Source: a bacterium
GTDB lineage: Bacteria; Elusimicrobiota; Elusimicrobia; Elusimicrobiales; UBA9959
Assembly (NCBI GenBank): GCA_021811315.1
Contig: JAJZPF010000002.1
Coordinates: 179,349-243,348, forward strand
Length of the DNA: 64,000 nucleotides
Reading direction: 5' to 3'
Program-made: the position numbers and the translations under genes
Shown: positions 16,765 through 25,549 of the stretch, piece by piece
Numbering within the stretch: position 1 is the stretch's first letter
Layout: each line of letters begins with the position of its first letter
Notes under the pieces: model-generated
What the model was told of the DNA's origin: nothing
The model's database searches: none
Seen by the model: the letters and a program-made list of their open reading frames with translations, nothing else

Positions 16765-19077
16765 TTAAAAACTCCGCGATTCGGCGATCTTACTGATAGC
16801 CCCTGCCCTGGACAGATCTTCCGGGATAGTCCGCACACGGACACGAGTGAGTTGGATCACCTTAACCGTGCCCCGCCAGCCCGGCTCATTCTTTTTTTTC
16901 ACGATCTTGTCCCGCCCCTCATAAGGCCACACTATAAGAGTAACCTTAGTCCCGGGTTCCCCCATAAGTACGCGCGCCGCCTGCTCAGGAGTAAATTTGT
17001 CAGGCCGAAATATCATCCCTTTCTTTCTGAAATATTCCGGCTTTTTAGGATCCACGCTGAATATCTGGTCCCCGGGCCGTATCCCGGCCTTATCGGCAGG
17101 GCCATCTTTGATTATGCTATCAACAACAAGTATCCCCTCTTTGCTGAACCAGGCGTCCAGCCCTATCCCTCCCGAGGTCCGGGTATCCCCACGTGTTGCG
17201 GACGCGACCTGTGCCGGCCAAATGGCCTTAGCGGCCAGAGCTTTCTGCTCCGCATCCGCCGCTTTTTGCGCGTCGCCGGTCTTTTCATAAAGTCCCGCGA
17301 GGAACAGCCAGGTTTCCTCCCATACCGGGTCTATTTGCACCTGTCTTTCCATCCGTTCTATAGCCTGTCTGTAATCGCCCATTTTTTCTAGGAGCTTGGC
17401 TTCCCGGTAAGCTACGGAAACATAATCCGGAGCGATAGCCCGTACTTCCTTGTAACAAGCCAGCGCTTTTTCCAGGTCCCCCGGCTCGCCGCGGTCCGCG
17501 TAGACATTGCCTAAAAAATACCGGCTCATCACGTAAGAAGGGGCCCACGGGACCTCCAGTTCGTACTCGCGTATTGCCTGCCCCCAGTAGCCCCCTTTCG
17601 CGTAGTATATGCCGAAGTTATGCAGGATGTCGGAATGGAAAGCCTTCACGGCGCCGTAAACCGGCAAAAGAAATACGGCAAGAACCGCGGCCGCCAGAAC
17701 CCGGCGCGCGCCGCCGAAAGGCAGCGGCAGGGCCAGTACCTTATCCGGCTGAGCCGACGCGCCGGTGGCGCCCGCTCCCAGCAAGCCCGCCGTAAAGAAC
17801 ATCAGCCAGCCTGGTGCCGCGAATCTTGAAGATACGGACAGCAGCATAAAGAGAACGCTGCCCGCCGTGGCCGCCAAAAGCCCGCCGACGTAGATACTTC
17901 CCTCGGCCGCCTCCGCGTCGAACACACGTCTTGCCCCTTTATAGAGCAGCGCGCCGAACAGCCACAGCCAGAGGAACACCGCGGGCAGGCCGCCGTCCGC
18001 CCACTGTTCCAGAAGTTCGTTCTCCGGATGATCGGTTTGGTTGTTATGCCAGCCTTCGATCAGTATAACCGCCGGCCGCCGGAAAACGGGATACCGCACC
18101 CAGAAAGTCCCCGGGCCCGATCCGAGCCATGGCTGATCGGCTATCAGCGCCGCGGTCCCCTTCCAGGTTTCCCGCAGGAACTCCGGCTCGCGGTCCTTGT
18201 GCGGGCCAGGCAGGGTGGAGAACGGAGCCAGGGACATTGCCAGGCAGGCAGCCGAAAGCAATAACCCCGCCGACCGCGCCCCGGATTTCAGCGTTCTCCA
18301 CGCTACCGCGGCATATACGGCCAGCATGAACATGAATATCGCCCTCGCTATAGAGTCGCCGGTCCCGGCAAGAAGGTAAGCCGCCGCCATGGAAAGCGCC
18401 GCGGCCACCACGCGCAGCCATAGCGGTCTTTCTTCGTCGCAGGCCAGGGAAAGGGCCAGCGGAGCGCATAGGGACGAATAGGCCGCGAACAATGTGGGAT
18501 TGCCAAGTGTTGAAAATATTCTTTCCCCGAATGCTCCTTTCCAGACGAACGGATCGAAGCCGATGAACTGCATAAGTCCGTAGATCACGGCCACGGTCCA
18601 CGCGCCCAGTATCATCAATACCGTCCTGCGCAGGTCGGGGCGGGAGAAAGCGATCACGGTAAGTATGAATGTCAGCAAGAACGCGGTTTGCAGCACAAAA
18701 CCCGTAGTTCCGGCCGGACGGAAGTCAGAGACCAGGAAACGCGCCGCGTTCCACAGCAGCAGCAGCACCGCCGGCAGTATAATGGCCGCCGAGCGTAACG
18801 GGACCTCAAAGCGCCCTTCCCCGATACTTCCGTAGGCCCAGGCAGCGGCGCCGGCCAGCACGCCGAGCTGCAGCAGAAAGATCTTTATCGTCGCGGAGTC
18901 GTAGGTGCGCAAATAAAAGGCCAGGGGAAGCGCTACGGCCAAGAATATCAGCGACCCGCGCAGCACCGTCCGCCAGCCCGGCAGCATTACGGAACGCCAG
19001 TAATTCCAGTCAGGTATTGGTATGGTCAGGGTCAAAGCCCTCTTTTTTTCCGGCTCGGTAGCAATATCGTTTTCCAT
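16765..19077 (-). CDS. O-antigen ligase/Wzy-like membrane protein with C-terminal TPR and PDZ domains
   Basis: 770 residues. Residues about 25-460 contain a dozen hydrophobic segments with a large periplasmic loop (GSGPGTFWVRYPVFRRP, WHNNQTDHPENELLEQWADGG), characteristic of the Wzy_C O-antigen ligase/polymerase family. Residues about 475-640 are TPR-like helices (YFLGNVYADRGEPGDLEKALACY), and about 655-740 a PDZ domain (DSIIKDGPADKAGIRPGDQIF). Family members link glycans to lipid A or proteins in the inner membrane. The TPR plus PDZ tail suggests coupling to a protein partner or protease. The last ~500 bp are duplicated at 13912-14410. It follows the anti-sigma gene, so it may belong to an envelope-stress regulon. 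Confidence 0.8.
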   Translation of the reverse strand: MENDIATEPEKKRALTLTIPIPDWNYWRSVMLPGWRTVLRGSLIFLAVALPLAFYLRTYDSATIKIFLLQLGVLAGAAAWAYGSIGEGRFEVPLRSAAIILPAVLLLLWNAARFLVSDFRPAGTTGFVLQTAFLLTFILTVIAFSRPDLRRTVLMILGAWTVAVIYGLMQFIGFDPFVWKGAFGERIFSTLGNPTLFAAYSSLCAPLALSLACDEERPLWLRVVAAALSMAAAYLLAGTGDSIARAIFMFMLAVYAAVAWRTLKSGARSAGLLLSAACLAMSLAPFSTLPGPHKDREPEFLRETWKGTAALIADQPWLGSGPGTFWVRYPVFRRPAVILIEGWHNNQTDHPENELLEQWADGGLPAVFLWLWLFGALLYKGARRVFDAEAAEGSIYVGGLLAATAGSVLFMLLSVSSRFAAPGWLMFFTAGLLGAGATGASAQPDKVLALPLPFGGARRVLAAAVLAVFLLPVYGAVKAFHSDILHNFGIYYAKGGYWGQAIREYELEVPWAPSYVMSRYFLGNVYADRGEPGDLEKALACYKEVRAIAPDYVSVAYREAKLLEKMGDYRQAIERMERQVQIDPVWEETWLFLAGLYEKTGDAQKAADAEQKALAAKAIWPAQVASATRGDTRTSGGIGLDAWFSKEGILVVDSIIKDGPADKAGIRPGDQIFSVDPKKPEYFRKKGMIFRPDKFTPEQAARVLMGEPGTKVTLIVWPYEGRDKIVKKKNEPGWRGTVKVIQLTRVRVRTIPEDLSRAGAISKIAESRSF
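16768..17267 (-). repeat. Intact copy of the ~500-bp direct repeat
   Basis: Nearly identical to 13912-14410 in the same orientation; it encodes the PDZ end of the ligase-like gene. Homology ends within the AEQKALAAK coding region, where the other copy meets the IS3 relic. Confidence 0.9.
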
Positions 19078-19105
19078 TTTATATTCCTTTTAAAATATCG
19101 GCCGG

Positions 19106-19513
19106 TCAGCCGCGCTGTGCATAGGGAACCGTCTCGTCCGGATAGCCCTGGCTTGGGATCCCGGGGCCTATAGCGGATATAGAGCTGGAAAGGGCCAGTG
19201 CCAAAAGCCCCGCAGCCAGCGCCATGGACGGCTCCCAACTCCGGCCGGGTAAGGCGTACCCTGTGATCTCTTCCGCGGGTTCCGGCGCTTCAGGCTCGCT
19301 GGCCAGCGCACCGCGGAGTATTTCTTTAAGGTTTGGCGGGACTTGGGGAACAGGAATGTCCCGCAGTTCCGCCAGCAGTTGCTTCCAGGCGGCTAGTTCC
19401 GCCGCGCAGGCCGGGCAGGCCGCGGCATGCTGTTCCATCCACCGTGCCTGGAATCCGGCAAGCCTGTCCTCGACATAGAGGTCGACCATATTCCTGAAGA
19501 TAGCGCAGATCAT
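19106..19513 (-). CDS. Zinc-finger anti-sigma factor
   Basis: 135 residues. The N-terminal region has the ZAS/zf-HC2 ligand pattern H-x3-C-x2-C (EQHAAACPACAAEL, about 29-37), followed by a linker and a single hydrophobic segment (SMALAAGLLALALSSSIS, about 96-113), so the sigma-binding part is cytoplasmic and the C-terminus periplasmic. It overlaps the stop of the sigma-factor gene (ATGA), the usual arrangement for an ECF sigma and its antagonist. Release signal unknown. Confidence 0.85.
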   Translation of the reverse strand: MICAIFRNMVDLYVEDRLAGFQARWMEQHAAACPACAAELAAWKQLLAELRDIPVPQVPPNLKEILRGALASEPEAPEPAEEITGYALPGRSWEPSMALAAGLLALALSSSISAIGPGIPSQGYPDETVPYAQRG

Positions 19514-20049
19514 ATTTTTTCTCCCTCATATCCGGCCAGGCTCGCGCGCAGCAATCTTCTGGCCCTGAAAAGGCGGCCCGCTACGCTTCCTACCGGCCAA
19601 TCCAATATCTCCGCGGCCTCCTCATAGCCGCGGCGCTCCATGTCAACAAGGATAACGCAGGCGCGCATATCCTCCGGCAACCCGCGCAGAGCCGCCTGAA
19701 GGTCGGCCTGCAGTTCGTTCTTTTCCGCTATGGACTCCGGCGAGCCGGCCGGGTCCGGAAGCCGCTCCATGAGACTCGGAGTTTCGGGTTCGAAGGCTTC
19801 AAGAGGCACTTCACGCCGCCGGGACTCGCCGCGCTTACGATTCAAATACACGCGGAATATTACCCGGCGCAGCCAGCCCCCGAAGTCCAGGTCCTTATTG
19901 TAAAGACCGGCTTTGTTGATCGCGCGCAGAAAGGCCTCCTGCACCAGGTCGGCCGCGTCGGCCTGGTTGCAGGTAAGCCTGTACGCGGCAGCGTAAGCCA
20001 TTTCGGCGTGTTTCTCTATAAGTTCGTTCATTTCCTCTGTAAGCGTCAT
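19510..20049 (-). CDS. ECF-family RNA polymerase sigma factor
   Basis: 179 residues with region 2 (AYRLTCNQADAADLVQEAFLR, residues about 22-45; FGGWLRRVIFRVYLNRKR) and region 4 (LPEDMRACVILVDMERRGYEEAAEILDWPVGSV) typical of group 4 sigma factors. It should direct transcription of an extracytoplasmic-stress or envelope regulon and be held inactive by the membrane anti-sigma encoded next. The ligase-like gene and protein 16283-16735 follow on the same strand. Its own promoter must lie in 20050-20165. Confidence 0.9.
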   Translation of the reverse strand: MTLTEEMNELIEKHAEMAYAAAYRLTCNQADAADLVQEAFLRAINKAGLYNKDLDFGGWLRRVIFRVYLNRKRGESRRREVPLEAFEPETPSLMERLPDPAGSPESIAEKNELQADLQAALRGLPEDMRACVILVDMERRGYEEAAEILDWPVGSVAGRLFRARRLLRASLAGYEGEKI

Positions 20050-20165
20050 GAGTAAAATACTCGGGCAGGTGAAGCCCTCATGTACTAATACACCGGCCGC
20101 ATGGGAATAAATACACTTTTAGGAGGCAATTTTATCCCGTGTGGTGAGAGAGGACGTGTGGGGAG

Positions 20166-20250
20166 AGGGGACGCTGATTCCTAAATTCCTAATTATCAAC
20201 AATCATCCAACAACTGTTAGTTATTAGGAATTTAGGAATCAGTGTCCCCT
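20166..20250. repeat. MITE-like imperfect palindrome, copy 1
   Basis: Left arm 20166-20193 (starts aggggacgctgattcc) and right arm 20223-20250 (ends aatcagtgtcccct) are inverted repeats of 28 bp with about one mismatch, separated by 29 bp. A second copy lies at 26554-26638, and both are followed by taaatac. Non-coding; a REP/BIME or MITE-type mobile palindrome is the likely nature. Confidence 0.85.
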
Positions 20251-20336
20251 AAATACCGCCTAACGGATAACTTCCCGGGGCTAAGCGACGTGATTAAGAA
20301 GATATCCTTATTTTACCGGAGAGAAAACCGGCACGG

Positions 20337-21890
20337 TTATATACCGCTCAGTTCTATTCTTGCTTTATCATCGCGGACGCCTATTGTCCCTGGCACGGAC
20401 ACGACCATATCCGCGCCAGGCTCATGGACTTCGAGGGAGGCGAAAGGATATGTTCCGTTGCTTAACTCAAAAGGCTGACCGTCCAGCAGGAACTGCGCAT
20501 GTACGCCCACATGGAATCGAAATCCCCGCCGGCCGGATATGGCAGGACGATTTTCAATACGTAGTTTCAATTGAGCGTCATTTATTTCCTTATAATGGAT
20601 TGAGGGATACAAGGTGTCGCCATTATCCAAAGGATACCAGTTGGTCATTCCTACAGGTCCGCCTCTATCGGGCACTTCCAGTTCAATGCCTCCAAGGCTA
20701 TTATAATCGGCCAGGGCTTTTTCTTTCTCCGCCGTATACTCGGCAGTGGCGGCATTGCCGATCTCAAGCAATTTGACATAGTCGAATCTGGCCTTCGCCT
20801 TGTCTACTAGCCCCTGACGTTCTGCGTCACTCATTGGATACAACGCCATCAGCAAGTCAGCTGTCGGAATTCCGGACGCCACCGAAGATTTCCAACTCGC
20901 CTGCCCGTGTCTGTCCAGCAGTATGCTTTGTATCGCGCCGGTGGCATAGAACCTTGTTTTACCCAAGGAGTCTATATCCGTGCATAGTTCCATGAATTGA
21001 AGCAGGTCCTTCAATGCGCGCCCGTTATCTCCGGGCATACGGGCAAGGAAATTAATTTCCACATACTGGGCGGTGCCCTCCGACTGTTCCTCCAGATTTT
21101 CATTATTTGTGTCGGCCAGGCCTTCAGAATTGCGGTTTTTCCTTATCGCCACGAACAAGCGGGCAAAGAACGCCGATTCGTTTTGATCTTCAGCCGTAAC
21201 AGCGGCCGCCAGCGCCCGCTGTTCAAGTATAGCCATCGCCAATACTTTGCCACTCGGTTCATATCGTTCCGCCGGCAAATGACCGGGGATATCTTTAAAA
21301 TCCTTTTCCTGAAAAACATGAAACCGTTCGTGTACAATTAAACCCGCATCGTGTGCGATGCTTTTTGGGGAATCGGAATTGGGGCCGGGCTTGTACATAT
21401 AAGCGAATGAATCCACTCCATTTATCAGGAAGTGAAATTTAAACGTAACGTCCATCTGGGTGGTGCCTTCCTTCATCGCGACAGAATACGGCGAGACCGC
21501 GATCATGCTGTAATCCTGCGGAGGGGTAGGATGCTCCAGCAGGAACGAGCGTTCCCCCTTCCGGTAAACCATGATAGGCTGCGCCAAAACCGAATATCCT
21601 GGCCAGACCGGGTTTTTCTTAATCATCTGTTCAAAAGACATCAGGAGCGAGATTCTCGGCTCAGGCAGACTGTTTACATGCTCTCCGATTTCAGGAGGCT
21701 GCCGCTGTATGCGCGCTACGGGCTCCGGGATATTCCTGCTGTTTTTTTCAAAAACGGGAATGGAGGTGTCGAACCCGCCGTCCCCTACGGCATCCCGTAG
21801 GTCGGACGGAACAATATTATGCGGCCGCGTGTAGACGAACACGCCCGCTATCAGGGTCAAAAAGCCGGCTAATACTATTTTCGCATTCAT
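20337..21890 (-). CDS. Secreted HExxH protein with shared PSDLRDAV leader
   Basis: 517 residues. Signal peptide (about 1-20), then YTRPHNIVPSDLRDAVGDGG, FDTSIPVFEKNSRNIPEP: the leader module of the 32-47 kb family. The body contains GLIVHERFHVFQEKDF (about residue 195), an HExxH zinc-protease-like motif, so a metallopeptidase is possible; a distal third ligand was not assigned. SD GGAG sits 8 nt before the ATG. An upstream GGTAAA-type element at 21999-22016 precedes it. Located next to the TIR/caspase pair but separately transcribed, with its own regulatory region. Confidence 0.75.
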   Translation of the reverse strand: MNAKIVLAGFLTLIAGVFVYTRPHNIVPSDLRDAVGDGGFDTSIPVFEKNSRNIPEPVARIQRQPPEIGEHVNSLPEPRISLLMSFEQMIKKNPVWPGYSVLAQPIMVYRKGERSFLLEHPTPPQDYSMIAVSPYSVAMKEGTTQMDVTFKFHFLINGVDSFAYMYKPGPNSDSPKSIAHDAGLIVHERFHVFQEKDFKDIPGHLPAERYEPSGKVLAMAILEQRALAAAVTAEDQNESAFFARLFVAIRKNRNSEGLADTNNENLEEQSEGTAQYVEINFLARMPGDNGRALKDLLQFMELCTDIDSLGKTRFYATGAIQSILLDRHGQASWKSSVASGIPTADLLMALYPMSDAERQGLVDKAKARFDYVKLLEIGNAATAEYTAEKEKALADYNSLGGIELEVPDRGGPVGMTNWYPLDNGDTLYPSIHYKEINDAQLKLRIENRPAISGRRGFRFHVGVHAQFLLDGQPFELSNGTYPFASLEVHEPGADMVVSVPGTIGVRDDKARIELSGI

Positions 21891-21919
21891 AATGGCATCT
21901 CCACATATGTCTTTCTGAT

Positions 21920-22016
21920 ATATATATCATATGGCCCGGCAGCGACTTATTAAAGTGCCACTTGGCCCAATAAGGCCAACCCAAATAGCCCATATCTCTT
22001 TACCGTTTCTTAACCG
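21920..22016 (-). promoter_or_regulatory. Conserved upstream element, copy G
   Basis: On the minus strand the core reads CGGTTAAGAAACGGTAAA (forward 21999-22016), two 7-bp half-sites at 11-bp spacing, followed by a GGGC...GGCC-rich stretch and a TATATATAT -10-like segment near 21925. The layout matches copies A-F and leads to the gene 20337-21890. The most divergent copy. Confidence 0.6.
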
Positions 22017-22077
22017 TATGGGCACGATGCAACCTGGACTTTCTATGTATCAGTTCGCTTTTTTTGAAACATGGCGT

Positions 22078-23043
22078 TTATATTCTCTTGTCCTTGACCA
22101 GCCGCCAATAATGGAAGCCCAAAGCAGTAAGTTTGCAGGCTTTGGATTCCATTGCGGCAAAATACATGTAGGGAGTATCAACGGGCACAACCAGCCCTAC
22201 GCTCTGGAACTTTTGAAGGTCTTTAAAAATACTAATGTTCTCCTTCTTTGCATAAGGTTCCTTTACCTCATGTTTTATTTCCTTCGTATTCGTGTCCTCA
22301 TACGAAGGGTTCAGCTGGAAATCGTGCTGAGGTTCGGGGAAATACTCTGTTATCTTTCTTAAGGTTTCCAGCGGAACCTGCGGCTGAATGGTGCGTAGCG
22401 AAGTGAACCTGGTAACATTCGTTTTAAACACAGGGCGCTGTTCCCAGGCCCCAAGTGCCTGGTCTATGTAGGCATACACCCCGCCAGGGGAAATATGCCC
22501 GCGCAGGTCGGCAGCGCCGCCTTGCAGGGCGTCGATCAACAAATTTGTGAAGACGCCGTGTCCGTTCACTTCCACCGAAGCTTCATCGCTTTTGCTTGCT
22601 GTCAGTATAGAGGTCCCCTCTTTGAGATGGGACACGGGGAAGCTGCTGCCAAGCGAGCCCATGGCTCCCGAATGGCAGCAATCAAGAATGATTATTTTGT
22701 CCTTAACTTTGGAGTCGTTGGAGATGGTAAGGATATCATGCATCGAGATCCCTTCATCGTACTTCTGGTAGTCCGGCGTTACCAGGTAGCCCCCAAGGTC
22801 GGTTAAGGCGCCATGGCCAGAGAAGTAAAGAAGCACTATGTCGCTGTCTCCCGAAAAAAGTTCGGTTATCATTCCCTTTAAGCTTGCCCTTGTCTTTACA
22901 TCTGTTTCAAGCCTTACATCAAAGTTGGGCGAGCCATCCCCATGGGTTGCAAGCGTTGTTGCTACGGCGGATGCGTCATTGATACAACCGCGCAGAGGGG
23001 CGCCCTGGTAATTATTAATTCCTACAGCCAGTGCTTTTCTCAT
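22078..23043 (-). CDS. Caspase-like (peptidase C14) protease, probable defence effector
   Basis: 321 residues. Residues 1-215 are a caspase/metacaspase domain: start RKALAVGINNYQGAPLRGC, catalytic His in LLYFSGHGALT (about 94), catalytic Cys in IILDCCHSGAMG (about 140). The C-terminal part ends KACKLTALGFHYWRLVKDKRI-like, a module seen in other bacterial caspase-like effectors (from memory, no search). No signal peptide, so cytoplasmic. Its ATG overlaps the TGA of the TIR-like gene. Likely function: TIR-triggered proteolysis leading to abortive infection, inferred from the pairing. Confidence 0.85.
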   Translation of the reverse strand: MRKALAVGINNYQGAPLRGCINDASAVATTLATHGDGSPNFDVRLETDVKTRASLKGMITELFSGDSDIVLLYFSGHGALTDLGGYLVTPDYQKYDEGISMHDILTISNDSKVKDKIIILDCCHSGAMGSLGSSFPVSHLKEGTSILTASKSDEASVEVNGHGVFTNLLIDALQGGAADLRGHISPGGVYAYIDQALGAWEQRPVFKTNVTRFTSLRTIQPQVPLETLRKITEYFPEPQHDFQLNPSYEDTNTKEIKHEVKEPYAKKENISIFKDLQKFQSVGLVVPVDTPYMYFAAMESKACKLTALGFHYWRLVKDKRI

Positions 23044-23450
23044 TTATTTTTCCCCTCTTGCATTACCTGCTTTATTGCGGAGGCTATCGCGTCCCAGTCC
23101 CAGTTGATAGTTCTGTTTCTCGGCAGGCCGTCCGGGAGGGTGCTGTTGGTGTCCGCTCCTCCCACATATACTCCAAAAACCGGAACGGAGGCCGAGTTGG
23201 CAAATCTTATCTCTTTGGTAACACCCGTCGCCGACGCCATGCTTTTGCCGCTAAGTACCACTACGAAGTTGCATTTGCTTATCTTCTCTTCTATGATCCC
23301 TTCCCATTGAGCCTGAGGTAAAGAGGATTTTGACGACCAATCCTCAAAACTGAACGGGGTCTTCTTGTTTTTTGACTGGCCCACGAAGAAAATCTTTTCA
23401 TCTTCGTTGTTGTCAATATCAAAGCTAACGAAACCTCTGGGATCTGCCAT
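23040..23450 (-). CDS. TIR-like (DUF1863/MTH538-type) protein, probable signal generator
   Basis: 136 residues from the ATG at 23450, chosen because AAGGAG lies 7 nt upstream; a longer frame to 23519 has no such site. The sequence FVSFDIDNNEDEKIFFVGQSKNKK is typical of the TIR-like family that includes ThsB of Thoeris systems, with FSFEDWSSKSSLPQ and VVVLSGKSMASATGV downstream. Such proteins sense phage infection and make a cyclic ADP-ribose-type messenger from NAD. Coupled by a 4-nt overlap to the caspase-like gene, a combination resembling the TIR-caspase Thoeris type described recently. Confidence 0.83.
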   Translation of the reverse strand: MADPRGFVSFDIDNNEDEKIFFVGQSKNKKTPFSFEDWSSKSSLPQAQWEGIIEEKISKCNFVVVLSGKSMASATGVTKEIRFANSASVPVFGVYVGGADTNSTLPDGLPRNRTINWDWDAIASAIKQVMQEGKNK

Positions 23451-23532
23451 GATCTGTCTCCTTATATTCCTGATCTGTTTGCCATCTTCTATAACTAGTA
23501 TACAAACCCAACCCGACAACGTAGTGTCGGGT

Positions 23533-23837
23533 TCATTTCGGGCTGGATTTCACCTTGGCCGTCCAAAAAACCTCAGAAATGTAGCCGACCTTGAAGCCAA
23601 TTGAGGGTTTTAATGTGCCGTTCTTTCCCCCGCCTACGTTATCCAGGTCAATATCGGTTGCCTGTAAAAAATACTATACATGATCCCGGTGTGAGTCTCC
23701 GCGCACTCGTCGGTAGTGTAAAGCATCCCGGCGGAAATTACAGGGGCCACAAAAAGCGTCGTGTCTGACTAAAAGTTCTCAGCGAAGGCGACACCTGTTA
23801 AACCTAGCATAACTGCCGTCATCATTATTCTTTTCAT
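23533..23837 (-). pseudogene. Decayed small secreted-protein gene
   Basis: Starts with a clear signal peptide (MKRIMMTAVMLGLTGVAFAENF) at 23837 but hits an in-frame TAG right after it; readable sequence continues (SDTTLFVAPVISAGML), then a frameshift is needed to read GGGKNGTLKPSIGFKVGYIS to the stop at 23533. Glycine-rich, barrel-like periodicity suggests a small outer-membrane protein. Preceded by regulatory element copy A, so it was once part of that regulon. Confidence 0.65.
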
Positions 23838-23902
23838 AGCTTTTTTCCATTATATCTCGCCTGTCGTTTGCGAAGACTGCCGGATATCACTCACCTTCCT
23901 AT

Positions 23903-24011
23903 GGTTATAGTTTACGGCATTCCCCGTGCGTTCTGAAGTGTCCTTGGGGCAGCATTTCTTAATTAAACAGCCTAGTGCCAGGGCCTAAATAAATTTACCG
24001 TTCCTTTACCG
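23903..24011 (-). promoter_or_regulatory. Conserved upstream element, copy A
   Basis: Minus-strand order: CGGTAAAGGAACGGTAAA (forward 23994-24011), TTTAGGCCCTGG, TAGGCTGTTT, CCCCAAGGACACTTCAGA and a -10-like GTAAACTATAACC (forward 23903-23915). Lies upstream of the pseudogene 23533-23837. Shares long stretches with copies B and C. Confidence 0.75.
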
Positions 24012-24146
24012 GGGTCGGAATAAAGCAGTTCCCAACCTGAAGCCGCTTCAGGACCTTTAGCGCGGAAGATCTGCGGTATTTAGTGAAATTTTAAACCAAA
24101 GCGTAATCCAGGTTTAGGTGAGGGTCAAAACAGCGCCCTTTCGATC

Positions 24147-24726
24147 AGGCGTACGGGGCAGGAAGTCCATCGCGGCGCACTCCATCCACGTCAACGAGAC
24201 CGAGATAGATATTTTAAAGGGAACCGGCACCGCCATAGTGCACAATCCCCAATCCAACGCCAATAACGCCATCAGTATCGCCGACATCACCGCCATGGCC
24301 GCCAAAGGGATACTGGTCGGACTCGACACCGACGCGATGACCATGAACATGATGGAAGAAGTCCGCGCGCCCTCTGGCTGCGGCATCTGAAGCGGGATCC
24401 GTCGCAGGGTTTCATGGAAGCGGCCAATGCGCTGCTTATTAACAACGCCAAAATAGCCAGCCGCTTCTTCGGGGACTCGGCGAGCTCAGGGAAGGCTTCG
24501 CCGCCGACCTCGCGATAATAGATTATCTCCCCCCCCCCCCACACCGATGGACGCCTCAAACTTCGCCGGACACCTGATCTTCGGGATCAGCCAGAGCACG
24601 GTGGACACCACCATCGCCGCCGGCAGGGTGCTGATGGAAGGCAGGAAGCTGAAATTAAATATCCACGAGGAAGAGGTCTCCGCCAAATCGCTGGAGCTGG
24701 CGGCGAAGCTTTGGGAAAAATTCTAG
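24147..24726 (+). pseudogene. Decayed ssnA fragment (C-terminal third)
   Basis: Aligns with codons for the C-terminal ~195 residues of ssnA (13210-13787): KSIAAHSIHVNE, AIVHNPQSNANNA, LVGLDTDAMTMNMMEE, ending LWEKF plus stop at 24726. A one-base deletion near 24370, a second shift near 24470 and a C run of 12 (7 in the intact gene) at 24529-24540 break the frame; the N-terminal two thirds are absent. The divergence is larger than in the 0.5-kb duplication, so this copy is older or from a relative. Confidence 0.88.
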
Positions 24727-24942
24727 GCACTAGCAGTATCGACCACATAACAGGAGAATCTGGGCGCGCAGCACCACTAGAGCATTTAGTAGCAATGCTG
24801 ACACGGCTATCCATAATCCAAGCCGGGTGTATATGTTTAATTTTTTAATTGGTGGTTCTCCTGTGCCCTTTTTTGAAGCTCGATCGCTGCGGCGAACATA
24901 CCGGGGTCATATGGAAAAAAGAAGGCACCTTTTCCCCCAGAC

Positions 24943-25512
24943 TTACGGAAGAGAAGACCATGGCCCTGCTGTTGCCCTCAGCACCTTACGCCTCTGCGGC
25001 TCGTCGCTCTTAAGCTCCTTGCCGGCCAGCAGATTCTCTATGGTCGCCTCGGTCACGCTGGAAGGATAGCTGAAAGCCGCCACGCGGCTGTTTTTGTCTA
25101 TCAGTACCGTGCGCGGTGTGCCGAAAACATTAAAACTCTTAAAGACCGCGCCGGCCTCGGCGGCCACATTGCCGCTCATTGCATGAATTTTTAGGAATTT
25201 GCGCACGGCGGCCTCGTTCTCCTTGGACACCGATAGAAAAATCACCGGTTTATCTTTGAATTTAGCGGCCAGTTCATTCAGATGTGGGATGTTCTCCACA
25301 CAGGGGTCACAGAATGTCGCCCAGAATTCCATAACCACGGCCTTTCCCTTCAATTCCTCCCATCCCTTCATGGTCGTAATGTCGCCATTAATTATCTTTT
25401 TCAGGACCACCTGCGGAGCCAACTGGCCCTGTTTGGCCACAGCGGGCCTCTCCGCCGGCCTGCCGGCTGCGGTAAGAGCGAGAGGAAACAGCAGTAAAAA
25501 TATTATTCTCAT
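24943..25512 (-). CDS. TlpA/ResA-like periplasmic thioredoxin-fold protein
   Basis: 189 residues with an N-terminal signal peptide (MRIIFLLLFPLALTAAG). The thioredoxin fold carries the redox motif in VVMEFWATFCDPCVENIPHL (C-D-P-C) and the cis-proline region FNVFGTPRTVLID. TlpA-family proteins reduce or isomerise cysteines of exported proteins, often for cytochrome c assembly. The Phe before CxxC replaces the usual Trp. The last ~25 residues after the fold are basic and unassigned. Many cysteine-bearing secreted proteins are encoded nearby, but no direct link is shown. Confidence 0.85.
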   Translation of the reverse strand: MRIIFLLLFPLALTAAGRPAERPAVAKQGQLAPQVVLKKIINGDITTMKGWEELKGKAVVMEFWATFCDPCVENIPHLNELAAKFKDKPVIFLSVSKENEAAVRKFLKIHAMSGNVAAEAGAVFKSFNVFGTPRTVLIDKNSRVAAFSYPSSVTEATIENLLAGKELKSDEPQRRKVLRATAGPWSSLP

Positions 25513-25549
25513 GTGAGTTCCTGAATTTCGGGGGCAGTATACAGAATCA

